Shown here: positions 46,263 to 56,387 of the stretch, in pieces | Layout: the number at the start of each line of letters is the position of its first letter | Numbering within the stretch: position 1 is the stretch's first letter | Assembly (NCBI RefSeq): GCF_035982055.1 | Contig: NZ_CP108427.1 | Location: 496,001-560,000 of the forward strand | DNA length: 64,000 nucleotides | Reading direction: 5' to 3' | Origin: Streptomyces sp. NBC_01288 | GTDB taxonomy: Bacteria > Actinomycetota > Actinomycetes > Streptomycetales > Streptomycetaceae | Translations under genes and position numbers: made by a program | The notes under the pieces: model-generated | Databases searched by the model: none | Seen by the model: only the letters and a program-made list of their open reading frames with translations | Told to the model about the DNA's origin: nothing

Positions 46263-47672
46263 CTACGCCGGGGCGGTCGACGGCAGGAACGCCATGGTCA
46301 TCGTGTCGGGCTTGACGGTCACGACGGCCTGGGCGCGGGGCGGACGCGAGGTGAGTTCCAGGCGGGGCCAGGTCCGCAGGACGGTCGCGAGGATGATCTG
46401 GAGTTCGGCCCAGGCGAAGTTCTCGCCGATGCACTTGCGGCGGCCGTCGCCGAAGGCGAGGAAGGAGCCCCGCGTGGCCGGGGCGCGCTCGGGTGTCCAG
46501 CGGTCCGGGTCGAAGGTGTCGGGGTCGGGGAAGTGGTCCGGGTCGTGCTGGTGCAGGTAGGGGCTCCAGATCACGTCGGCGCCCCGGGGGATGCGGTGGC
46601 CGCCCAGGTCGACGTCACGGGCGGCGGTTCTGGTCACCATCCAGGCGGGCCCGTATTTTCGGATGGCCTCCTGCAAAACCCTTCGGGAGTACGGGAGTTG
46701 ATCGAGGTCCTCGTGGCGCAGGGGCCGGTCGCCGCACACCGAGTCCAGTTCCTCGCGCAGCCGTCGCTCGATGTCGGGGTTCCGGGTGATCTCGTAGAGC
46801 GTCCAGGCCAGCGTGGTGCCGGTGGTCTCGATCGCTCCGGTCAGCAGGGTGATGGCCTCGTCCTGGAGCTGCTGACGGCCCAGCGACTCCTCCGCCGCCA
46901 GCAGGGTCTCGAAGAGGCCGGGCTTCTTCTCGCCCCGGTCCGCGTGCGGGCAGCCCGTCGCCTCGGCGGGTGCCGCGTCACCGGTGCCGTGGTGGTCGAT
47001 GGCCTGGTCGATCAGCGCGCGCAGCCGGGCGACCCGCTCGGCGTGGGCGCGGTTCATGGGCAGTGGCAGGCGGGTCACCCAGGCCGGGAGGATGGTCTGC
47101 CGAATCGTTCCTTCCATGATGGCCGGCATGAGGGCGGTGAACTCGCCCGCCAGTTGCCCCGGCAAATCGGTGCCGAAGAGGGCCACCAGGAACGCGGCCA
47201 GGGTGATCGCGTTCATGTCCGCGTACACATCGCGGGGCTGCCCCGCGGGCCAGGCGGCGACGAGCGCCCGTACCCGTTCGATCATGGCGTCGCCGCGTTC
47301 GGCGATGTGCGCCTTGTTGAACATCGGCTGCATCAGACGCCGGTTGCGCAGATGCGTGTCCCCGTCGGCGACGGTGGCCAGCCCGTCGCCGAAGAAGACC
47401 CGCAGCGCGTCGATGATCTTCCCGCCCTTGGTGAAGTCCGCGGCGTCGGTCACCAGGACCCGCCGGGTCAGGGCGGGGTCGGTGACCACGTAGGCGGGGG
47501 TGGGACCGATGCGTATGCGGACGACGCTGCCGTGCTCGCGCAGCGAGGTGATGAACGGCAGCGGGTCGCGGGCCAGCCGGTGGCCGTGTCCGATCAGGGG
47601 CAGGCCGCCGGGAGCGGTCGGGGCGGGGGTGGGAGCGGGGGCGTCGGCGGATGAGGTGACGGGGGTGCTCAA
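46263..47672 (-). CDS. Cytochrome P450
   Basis: A 469-residue haem monooxygenase. The I-helix oxygen motif is LTGAIETTGTT, the K-helix ExxR is EAIRKYG and the haem loop is FLAFGDGRRKCIGENFAWAE with Cys as iron ligand. A hydrophilic insert (GCPHADRGEKKPG) precedes the I-helix. The sequence style (PGGLPLIGHGHRLARDPLPF) is like bacterial CYP families that act on terpenoids or fatty acyl substrates. TTG 47672 was chosen because AGGAG lies 5 nt upstream; the frame is open to 47702. Redox partners are not adjacent, but the ferredoxin at 32795 could serve. Confidence 0.95.
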   Translation of the reverse strand: MSTPVTSSADAPAPTPAPTAPGGLPLIGHGHRLARDPLPFITSLREHGSVVRIRIGPTPAYVVTDPALTRRVLVTDAADFTKGGKIIDALRVFFGDGLATVADGDTHLRNRRLMQPMFNKAHIAERGDAMIERVRALVAAWPAGQPRDVYADMNAITLAAFLVALFGTDLPGQLAGEFTALMPAIMEGTIRQTILPAWVTRLPLPMNRAHAERVARLRALIDQAIDHHGTGDAAPAEATGCPHADRGEKKPGLFETLLAAEESLGRQQLQDEAITLLTGAIETTGTTLAWTLYEITRNPDIERRLREELDSVCGDRPLRHEDLDQLPYSRRVLQEAIRKYGPAWMVTRTAARDVDLGGHRIPRGADVIWSPYLHQHDPDHFPDPDTFDPDRWTPERAPATRGSFLAFGDGRRKCIGENFAWAELQIILATVLRTWPRLELTSRPPRAQAVVTVKPDTMTMAFLPSTAPA

Positions 47673-47974
47673 CTGATCTCCTCGTGAGGGAGGCAACCAC
47701 AAACGTCCGCATCACTGCCCAAGATCACCTTCCGGAATGCAATCCGGAAGTGATCCCTCCGTCACACTCCGAAGCGCGTCGCCTCGCGCCGCGATCTCAC
47801 GGGCCTCCCGCTCCGCGGACCCGCTCCAACTCCTCCGAGGCACCGGATTCAACGACGGCATCGCTGAATCCCATGGCGAGGAACGGTTGGACTCGGGAAT
47901 CGCGCGGGGGCACAGTGGACATGTCGATCACCCCGGCGACACCACCCCCTCATGCACCTCGCGGAGACCCCCCG
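47673..47974. other. Intergenic divergent promoter region (P450 / aldo-keto reductase)
   Basis: About 300 nt without a supported gene. Its only strong element is the palindrome at 47723-47755. The part next to the reductase gene has no clear -35/-10 pair; reading frames there are short and lack codon bias. Confidence 0.5.
47723..47755. promoter_or_regulatory. 33-bp near-perfect palindrome, candidate operator
   Basis: GATCACCTTCCGGA and TCCGGAAGTGATC pair across ATGCAA with a single extra C. It begins 51 nt upstream of the P450 start and 220 nt from the reductase. Symmetry of this extent at a promoter suggests a dimeric repressor or activator. Confidence 0.6.
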
Positions 47975-49018
47975 ATGACCCACGTCGCAGATCCTGAGCG
48001 TTACAACGGCACCATGCGCTACCGCCGCACCGGCCGCTCGGGGCTCGACCTGCCCCTGCTGTCGCTGGGCTACTGGCACAACTTCGGTGACGACCGGCCG
48101 TTCGAGACGCAGCGCGAGATCGCGCTGCGCGCCTTCGACCTCGGCATCACCCACCACGACCTGGCGAACAACTACGGCCCGCCCTACGGCGCCGCCGAGT
48201 CCAACTTCGGCCGGCTGCTGAAGCAGGACCTCGCACCGTACCGGGACGAGCTGGTGGTCTCCACGAAGGCCGGCTGGGACATGTGGCCCGGTCCGTACGG
48301 TCAGGGCGGCGGCTCCCGCAAGTACGTCCTCGCCTCGCTGGACCAGTCGCTGAAGCGCACGGGCCTCGACTACGTGGACATCTTCTACTCCCACCGCCTC
48401 GACGCCGGCACCCCGCTCGAAGAGACCATGGGCGCCTTGGACACCGCCGTCCGCCAGGGCAAGGCCCTCTACGTCGGCATCTCCTCCTACGACGCGGAGC
48501 GCTCCCGTGAGGCCGCCGCCATCCTCCGCGAGCTGGGCACACCGCTCCTCATCCACCAGCCGTCGTACAACATGCTCAACCGGTGGATCGAGGACGACGG
48601 GCTGCTCGACGCCGCGCGGGACGACGGCTTCGGGGTCATCGGGTTCACGGCGCTGTCGCAGGGGCTGCTGACCGGGCGGTACCTGGACGGGATCCCGGAG
48701 GGGTCGCGGGCCGCGCAGGGCACGTCGTTCGACGCGGGCTGGCTGACGGAGGACATGGTCCGGCGGCTGCGCGCGCTGAACGACATCGCGGGGCGGCGCG
48801 GTCAGACCCTGGCGCAGATGGCGCTCGCCTGGGCGCTGCGCGACGAGCGGGTCACCTCGCTCGTCATCGGCGCGTCCCGTACGGAGCAGCTCGAACAGAA
48901 CGTGGCCGCGCTGGACAACCTCGCCTTCAGCGCCGAGGAACTGGCCGAGATCGACTCGTACGCCGTCGACGGCGGGGTCGACCTGTGGCAGGACGCCCGT
49001 ACTGGGAAACTCGGGTGA
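47975..49018 (+). CDS. Aldo/keto reductase, YghZ/GprA type
   Basis: A 347-residue NADPH-dependent reductase very close in sequence to E. coli YghZ (L-glyceraldehyde 3-phosphate and methylglyoxal reductase): RYRRTGRSGLDLPLLSLGYW, LANNYGPPYGAAESNFGRLL, STKAGWDMWPGPYG and YVDIFYSHRLD. The catalytic tetrad is Asp and Tyr in HHDLANNYG, Lys in VSTKAG and His in YSHR. It likely detoxifies aldehydes. GGAGA precedes ATG 47975. Ends in a hairpin at 49025. Confidence 0.95.
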   Translation: MTHVADPERYNGTMRYRRTGRSGLDLPLLSLGYWHNFGDDRPFETQREIALRAFDLGITHHDLANNYGPPYGAAESNFGRLLKQDLAPYRDELVVSTKAGWDMWPGPYGQGGGSRKYVLASLDQSLKRTGLDYVDIFYSHRLDAGTPLEETMGALDTAVRQGKALYVGISSYDAERSREAAAILRELGTPLLIHQPSYNMLNRWIEDDGLLDAARDDGFGVIGFTALSQGLLTGRYLDGIPEGSRAAQGTSFDAGWLTEDMVRRLRALNDIAGRRGQTLAQMALAWALRDERVTSLVIGASRTEQLEQNVAALDNLAFSAEELAEIDSYAVDGGVDLWQDARTGKLG

Positions 49019-49024
49019 ACCTCA

Positions 49025-49045
49025 AGGTGCCGGTGGCCGGCACCT
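49025..49045 (+). terminator. 9-bp hairpin after the aldo/keto reductase
   Basis: AGGTGCCGG and CCGGCACCT pair perfectly around TGG, 7 nt past the stop codon and 20 nt before the next gene. It may end or attenuate transcription into the peroxidase gene. Confidence 0.6.
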
Positions 49046-49064
49046 CCCAGGACACCGCGGAGGC

Positions 49065-50069
49065 ATGACGTACATGACAGTGGACGGCTCGGTCGAGCGC
49101 ACGGACGGCAGCAGCGACGAGGGAATCGTCCCGACGACGCAGGCGGTGCTGGAGTCACTGACGCCCAGCGCGACCTTCCTCGTCGTCACCGTGGAGCCGG
49201 GCGGCGAGGAGACGGTGCGCCAACTCCTCAAAGATCTGGGCGGGTTGATCCGGTCCATCGGGTTCCGCGCGCCGGACGGGCGGCTCAGCTGTGTGACCGG
49301 CATCGGGTCACAGGTGTGGGACCGGCTGTTCGCCGGTCCGCGCCCCGCCGAGCTGCATCCGTTCCGCGAACTCGTCGGCGACCGCCACACGGCCGTCTCC
49401 ACCCCGGGCGACCTGCTCTTCCACATCAAGGCCGTACGGGCCGACCTGTGCTTCGAGTTGGCCGCCGAGATCATGGGGCGGCTGAGCGGTGCGGTCGCCG
49501 TGGCCGACGAGGTGTCCGGGTTCCAGTACTTCGACGTGCGCGATCTGCTGGGCTTCGTCGACGGCACCGAGAACCCGGTCGGGCGGGCGGCCCGCGAGGC
49601 GGTGGTGATCGGCGGCGAGGACCCGGAGTTCGCGGGCGGCAGCTATGTGATCGTGCAGAAGTACGTCCACGACATGGCGTCCTGGAACGCGCTGCCGGTG
49701 GAGCAGCAGGAACGGGCCATCGGGCGCAGCAAGTTGACCAACATGGAGATGGACGACGACGTCAAGCCGGCCGACTCGCACATCGCGCTGAACGTCATCA
49801 CCGGCCCGGACGGCACGGAACGGAAGATCCTGCGCGACAACATGCCGTTCGGCAGCGCGGCTCAGGGCGAGTTCGGCACCTACTTCATCGGCTACGCCCG
49901 CACGCCCTCGGTCACCGAGCAGATGCTGCGCAACATGTTCCTGGGCACCGACTCCGCGTCCCACGACCGCATCCTGGACTTCTCCACGGCCATCACCGGA
50001 AACCTTTTCTACGTCCCCTCGGCGGACTTCCTCGACGACCTGCCCGCTGCCCCGGGGCAAGCAACTTAA
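49065..50069 (+). CDS. Dyp-type haem peroxidase (YfeX-like, cytoplasmic)
   Basis: A 334-residue dye-decolorising peroxidase. The hallmark GFVDGTENP (163-171) supplies the distal Asp166, with Arg257 in ILRDNMPFG and proximal His239 in ADSHIAL. There is no Tat signal, so it is the intracellular type-B/P form rather than secreted DypA. The GGAGG at 49059-49063 is only 1 nt from ATG 49065 and 10 nt from ATG 49074, so the second ATG may be the real start. It may be encapsulin-independent, as no encapsulin gene is adjacent. Confidence 0.93.
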   Translation: MTYMTVDGSVERTDGSSDEGIVPTTQAVLESLTPSATFLVVTVEPGGEETVRQLLKDLGGLIRSIGFRAPDGRLSCVTGIGSQVWDRLFAGPRPAELHPFRELVGDRHTAVSTPGDLLFHIKAVRADLCFELAAEIMGRLSGAVAVADEVSGFQYFDVRDLLGFVDGTENPVGRAAREAVVIGGEDPEFAGGSYVIVQKYVHDMASWNALPVEQQERAIGRSKLTNMEMDDDVKPADSHIALNVITGPDGTERKILRDNMPFGSAAQGEFGTYFIGYARTPSVTEQMLRNMFLGTDSASHDRILDFSTAITGNLFYVPSADFLDDLPAAPGQAT

Positions 50070-50104
50070 GTGAACGGTTAACCAGCCGTTGACACCCCTG
50101 TCCG

Positions 50105-50139
50105 CCGGGCGCCCAATGAGGCCCGGACGCGGCGCCCGG
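50105..50139. promoter_or_regulatory. 9-bp inverted repeat upstream of coxM
   Basis: CCGGGCGCC (50105-50113) and GGCGCCCGG (50131-50139) are a perfect inverted repeat with a 17-nt loop. TTGACA at 50089-50094 is a consensus -35 just before it, and GGTTAACC (50076-50083) is another small palindrome. The stretch probably holds the cox promoter and a regulator site, or ends the peroxidase transcript. Confidence 0.45.
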
Positions 50140-50179
50140 CCGACCGGCCAACCGCCGTGCAGGACAGGGGGATTGCGGT

Positions 50180-51061
50180 ATGCAGGTTCCCGCTCCGTTC
50201 GAGTACCAGCGGGTCGGCAGCGTCGGTGAGGCGGTCGCGCTGCTCGACCGCCTGGGCGACACGGCACGGCTGGTGGCCGGCGGGCACAGTCTGATCCCGA
50301 TGATGAAGTTGCGGCTGGCCAACTTCGAGTACCTGATCGACATCAACGACCTGCACGACGAGCTGGGTTACGTCCGCGTCGAACCCGGGCTGATCCGCAT
50401 CGGCGCGATGACCCGCCACCGCGAGCTGCTGGAGTCGGACGAACTCGCCGCCGCCTTCCCGGTGTTCCGCGACGCCGAACGCGTCATCGCCGACCCCGTG
50501 GTGCGCAACCGGGGCACGCTCGGCGGCTCCCTGTGCCAGGCCGACCCCTCCGAGGACCTCTCCGCGGTCTGCACCACGCTCGACGCGAGTTGCGTGATCC
50601 AGGGCAGGGACGGCGAACGGGTGGTGTCCATGGAGGACTTCCACCGGGGACCGTACGAGACCGCCGTGGGCGACGCGGAGATCCTCACCGAGGTCCGCTT
50701 CCCGGTCCGCCCGAACGGGTCCAGCGCCTACGAGAAGGTCGAACGCCGGGCCGGTGACTGGGCGGTGGTATCGGCAGGTGCCGCGGTGTGGCTGGACGGC
50801 GACGGACTGATCGCCGACGCCCGGGTGGGACTTGCCGCCGTAGGACCGAACACGGCGGGCATCCCCGGCATCGCCGACGCCCTGCGCGGCCATCGCCCGA
50901 CCGAGGAACTGTTCGGACAGGCCGGGGACATCGCCGCCGAGGCTAGCTCTCCGGTGACCGACCGACGCGGCAGCGCCGAGTACAAACGGCATCTGGCACG
51001 GGAGTTGACCGTGCGCGTGCTGCGCCGGGCCGTGGCCCGCATCGACGGACAGGAGGTGTGA
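50180..51061 (+). CDS. coxM: Carbon monoxide dehydrogenase medium (FAD) subunit
   Basis: A 293-residue FAD-binding subunit. The FAD loops are ARLVAGGHSLIPMMKLRL and VRNRGTLGGSLCQADPSEDL, and the KVERRAGDWAVVSAGAAVW strand belongs to the C-terminal CO_deh_flav domain. It accepts electrons from the iron-sulfur subunit and passes them to quinone or other acceptors. First gene of a coxMSL-F-D-G-E operon with 4-nt overlaps between nearly all genes; AGGGGGA precedes ATG 50180. Confidence 0.95.
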   Translation: MQVPAPFEYQRVGSVGEAVALLDRLGDTARLVAGGHSLIPMMKLRLANFEYLIDINDLHDELGYVRVEPGLIRIGAMTRHRELLESDELAAAFPVFRDAERVIADPVVRNRGTLGGSLCQADPSEDLSAVCTTLDASCVIQGRDGERVVSMEDFHRGPYETAVGDAEILTEVRFPVRPNGSSAYEKVERRAGDWAVVSAGAAVWLDGDGLIADARVGLAAVGPNTAGIPGIADALRGHRPTEELFGQAGDIAAEASSPVTDRRGSAEYKRHLARELTVRVLRRAVARIDGQEV

Positions 51062-51063
51062 TC

Positions 51064-51569
51064 ATGCAGGTCAGCATGGTCGTCAATGGCGATGAGGTCA
51101 CCCGGGAGATAGAGGGGCGGCTGCTGCTGGTCCACTTCCTGCGCGACCACCTCCGGTTGACCGGCACCCACTGGGGGTGCGACACCAGCAACTGCGGTAC
51201 GTGCGTGGTGTGGTTGGACGGCGAACCGGTCAAGTCCTGCACCGTCCTTGCCGCGATGGCGGGCGGACACGAGGTGCGCACGGTCGAGGGACTCGAACAG
51301 AACGGTGAACTCGACCCGGTGCAGCGCGGGTTCGTCGAGTGCCACGGCCTCCAGTGCGGCTTCTGCACCCCCGGCATGATGATGACGGCGCGTGCGCTGC
51401 TGGACCGCAACCCCGACCCCTCCGACACGGAGATCCGGGAGGCGATCTCCGGGCAGATCTGCCGCTGCACCGGCTATGCCACCATTGTCCGCTCCGTCCG
51501 GTGGGCGGCGGCCGAGGAGGCGGGGACCCGAACTTCCCTTGACGCACAGGCCACCTCAGGGAGCGCGTC

Positions 51570-51573
<4 letters not shown>
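51064..51573 (+). CDS. coxS: Carbon monoxide dehydrogenase small (2x 2Fe-2S) subunit
   Basis: A 169-residue iron-sulfur subunit. The plant-type 2Fe-2S cluster is ligated by GCDTSNCGTCVVW and the distant Cys in KSCTVLA; the second by CGFCTPGM and CRCTGY. It carries electrons from the Mo-Cu centre to FAD. ATG 51064 has GGAGG 7 nt upstream, within the coxM end; GTG 51058 is an alternative. The overlap with coxL is ATGA. Confidence 0.95.
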
Positions 51574-53966
<2,393 letters not shown>

Positions 53967-53977
53967 AGGTGGCTGTG

Positions 53978-54859
53978 ATGACCGGCAAGTTGAGTGCCCG
54001 CGCCCTCGAACTCACCGAGCGGCGCGTGCCGTTCGTCCACGCGCGCGTGGTGCGGGCCCAGGCGCCCGCCTCGGCACACCCCGGCGACGAGGCCATCGTG
54101 CACGGCGACGGCACCATCGACGGCTTCGTCGGCGGCCAGTGCGCCGAGGGTTCCGTGCGTACGGCCGCGCTCGGCGCCCTGCACGACGGCGGACCGCTGC
54201 TGCTGCGCGTCCTGCCGCAGGGGGACGCCGAGTTCCCCGAGACGCCGGGGGCGCGGGTCGTGGTCAACCCCTGCCTGTCCGGAGGCGCGTTGGAGATCTT
54301 CCTGGAGCCGGTGCTGCCGCCGCCACTGATCGAGGTCGTCGGAACCACGCCGGTCGCGGAGGCCTGCGTCGCGTTCGCCGCCCTGCTCGGCTACGCCACG
54401 GCACGCTCCCTGCCCGAACTCCCGCCCACCGCCCACACGTCGGCGGTGATCGTGGCAGGGCAGGGGCGCGGCGACGCGGAGTCCCTGCGCGCCGCCCTCG
54501 ACGCGGGCGTCGGGCACATCGCGCTGGTCGCCAGCCACCGCCGTGCCGCCGCCCTCCTCGACGAACTCGGCCTGACCGAGTTGGAACGGTCCCGCGTGCA
54601 TGCTCCGGCCGGGCTGGACATCGGCGCCCGTACGCCACCGGAGATCGCGCTGTCGATCCTGGCGGACGTGGTGCGGGTCGTACACGCGTCGAAGACACCC
54701 GTGCCCGAGCACCCTGCCCAGGCCGTGGACCCGGTGTGCGGCATGACCGTGACCGTGGGCCCCGACACACCCCATCTCACCACCGGGGAGGGCGAGTTCT
54801 GGTTCTGCGGTCCGGGCTGCCGGGACCGCTGGTCCCCGGGTGGGCGGGCCACCGGGTGA
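53978..54859 (+). CDS. coxF: XdhC/CoxF-family maturation protein with C-terminal YHS domain
   Basis: A 293-residue XdhC/CoxI-like protein. The N-terminal part (RRVPFVHARVVRAQAPASAHPGDEAIVHGDG, GFVGGQCAEGSVR) is the XdhC_CoxI domain with Cys in the QCAE motif; the middle is the Rossmann-like domain (SHRRAAALLDELGLTELE). Residues 250-293 are a YHS metal-binding motif (VDPVCGMTV, then FCGPGCRDRW). Such factors help insert the sulfido-Mo or Cu cofactor; the YHS domain may bring copper. ATG 53978 has GAAGG upstream. Confidence 0.87.
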   Translation: MTGKLSARALELTERRVPFVHARVVRAQAPASAHPGDEAIVHGDGTIDGFVGGQCAEGSVRTAALGALHDGGPLLLRVLPQGDAEFPETPGARVVVNPCLSGGALEIFLEPVLPPPLIEVVGTTPVAEACVAFAALLGYATARSLPELPPTAHTSAVIVAGQGRGDAESLRAALDAGVGHIALVASHRRAAALLDELGLTELERSRVHAPAGLDIGARTPPEIALSILADVVRVVHASKTPVPEHPAQAVDPVCGMTVTVGPDTPHLTTGEGEFWFCGPGCRDRWSPGGRATG

Positions 54860-55749
54860 GCGAACTCTTCACGGACGCCGATGACGTACGGCGGCGGCTC
54901 GACGAGGTCGGCCACCTCGTCGACGACGGCACGGCGACCGCCCTCCTCCTGGCCACGTTGCTCGACCGGCCGCTGCTGCTGGAGGGCGAGCCCGGCGTGG
55001 GCAAGACCAGTGCCGCGAAGGCACTCGCCAAGGCGCTGGACACTCCGCTGATCCGGCTCCAGTGCTACGAGGGACTGACGGCGGGCGAGGCGCTGTACGA
55101 GTGGAACTACCAGCGCCAACTCCTCGCCGTCCGGCTCACCGAGACGCACGGACGGGAGCTGTCCGACGCCGACCTGTTCACCGAGGACTTCCTCCTCGAC
55201 CGGCCCCTGCTGCGTGCGGTACGTCATCAAGGCCCACTGCCGCCCGTGCTGTTGATCGACGAGATCGACCGGGCCGACGACGAGTTCGAGGCGCTGCTCT
55301 TCGAGTTCCTGGGCGAATCCGCCATCAGCATCCCGGAGTTGGGCACCTTCACCGCCGTACGCCCGCCCGTCGTGGTGCTCACCTCCAACCGCAGCCGAGA
55401 ACTCCACGACGCGCTGCGCAGACGCTGCCTCTACCACTGGATCGACTTCCCGACGCCCGAACGCACGGCGGAGATCCTGCGCCGTACGGTACCGGCCGCG
55501 AACGAGCCGCTGATCGCGTCCACGACCGAATTCATCGGCCGGGTGCGCGAGTTGGACCTCGACAAGGCGCCCGGCATGGCGGAGGCCATCGACTGGGTCT
55601 CCGCCCTGGCGGCACTGCGGGTCGCGCGACTGGCCCGCGACGACATCGTCCGCACGCTCAGCACCGTCGCCAAGAGCCCCGACGACCGCACCGCCGTCGT
55701 CGGCGCCCTCGACGCACTCGGCTACCCCGAAGAAGCGAGGACACCATGA
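54856..55749 (+). CDS. coxD: MoxR-family AAA+ ATPase CoxD
   Basis: A 297-residue AAA+ ATPase with Walker A LLEGEPGVGKTSAAKA, Walker B PPVLLIDEIDRADDEFEALL and the MoxR arginine stretch VVLTSNRSRELHDALRRRC. In Oligotropha CoxD is needed for building the CuSMoO2 centre of CoxL. GTG 54856 overlaps the coxF stop (GTGA). It likely works with the VWA protein CoxE as a chaperone pair. Confidence 0.93.
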   Translation: MSELFTDADDVRRRLDEVGHLVDDGTATALLLATLLDRPLLLEGEPGVGKTSAAKALAKALDTPLIRLQCYEGLTAGEALYEWNYQRQLLAVRLTETHGRELSDADLFTEDFLLDRPLLRAVRHQGPLPPVLLIDEIDRADDEFEALLFEFLGESAISIPELGTFTAVRPPVVVLTSNRSRELHDALRRRCLYHWIDFPTPERTAEILRRTVPAANEPLIASTTEFIGRVRELDLDKAPGMAEAIDWVSALAALRVARLARDDIVRTLSTVAKSPDDRTAVVGALDALGYPEEARTP

Positions 55750-56387
55750 AGATCGACAACGAGTTCAGCGTCGGTGTGCCGGTCGAGCGGGCGTGGCAGG
55801 CGCTCACCGATCTGGAGGCCCTCGCCCCGTGCATGCCCGGTGCCGAACTCACCGGCGTCGACGGCGACATCCACCGGGGCAAGGTCAGGGTCAAAGTCGG
55901 GCCCATGGTCAGCCAGTTCGCGGGTACGGCGCGCTTCCTGGAACGGGACGAGAGCGCCCACCACGCCGTGATCAGCGCGGCCGGCAAGGACATGCGCGGG
56001 GGCGGCAACGCGTCGGCGACGGTCGACGCCCGGCTGCGCGGCGAGGGCGCGGGCACGGTCGTGACGGTCGTGACGGACCTCAACATCAGCGGCAGGCTGG
56101 CCCAGTTCGGCAGCGGCATGATCAAGGAGATCTCGGAGAAACTGTTCGCGCAGTTCGTGGCGAACGTGGAGACACAGTTGCTGGCGACGCAAGAAGCCGA
56201 GGCCGAACCAGAGGCAATCCCGACGGAACCGGAGACAGCGCCGACGGCACCCGTGTCGCAGCCGGCGGCGCCGAGCGTGCCGCTGGACCTGATGCAGGTG
56301 GCCGGCGCGTCCGTGTACAAGCGGCTGCTCCCCGCCATCGGTGTGGTCGTCGTCATCGCCGTGGTGGTCTATCTGCTGGTCCGATGA
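55746..56387 (+). CDS. coxG: CoxG: SRPBCC-fold protein with a C-terminal membrane anchor
   Basis: A 213-residue protein. Residues 1-150 are the CoxG/SRPBCC domain (VERAWQALTDLEALAPCMPGAE, RVKVGPMVSQFAGTARFLE, GSGMIKEISEKLFAQFV). A Pro/Glu/Ala linker (about 152-185) leads to one C-terminal helix (LLPAIGVVVVIAVVVYLLV). CoxG recruits CO dehydrogenase to the membrane and is thought to carry menaquinone to the enzyme. ATGA overlap with coxD. Confidence 0.92.
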   Translation: MKIDNEFSVGVPVERAWQALTDLEALAPCMPGAELTGVDGDIHRGKVRVKVGPMVSQFAGTARFLERDESAHHAVISAAGKDMRGGGNASATVDARLRGEGAGTVVTVVTDLNISGRLAQFGSGMIKEISEKLFAQFVANVETQLLATQEAEAEPEAIPTEPETAPTAPVSQPAAPSVPLDLMQVAGASVYKRLLPAIGVVVVIAVVVYLLVR

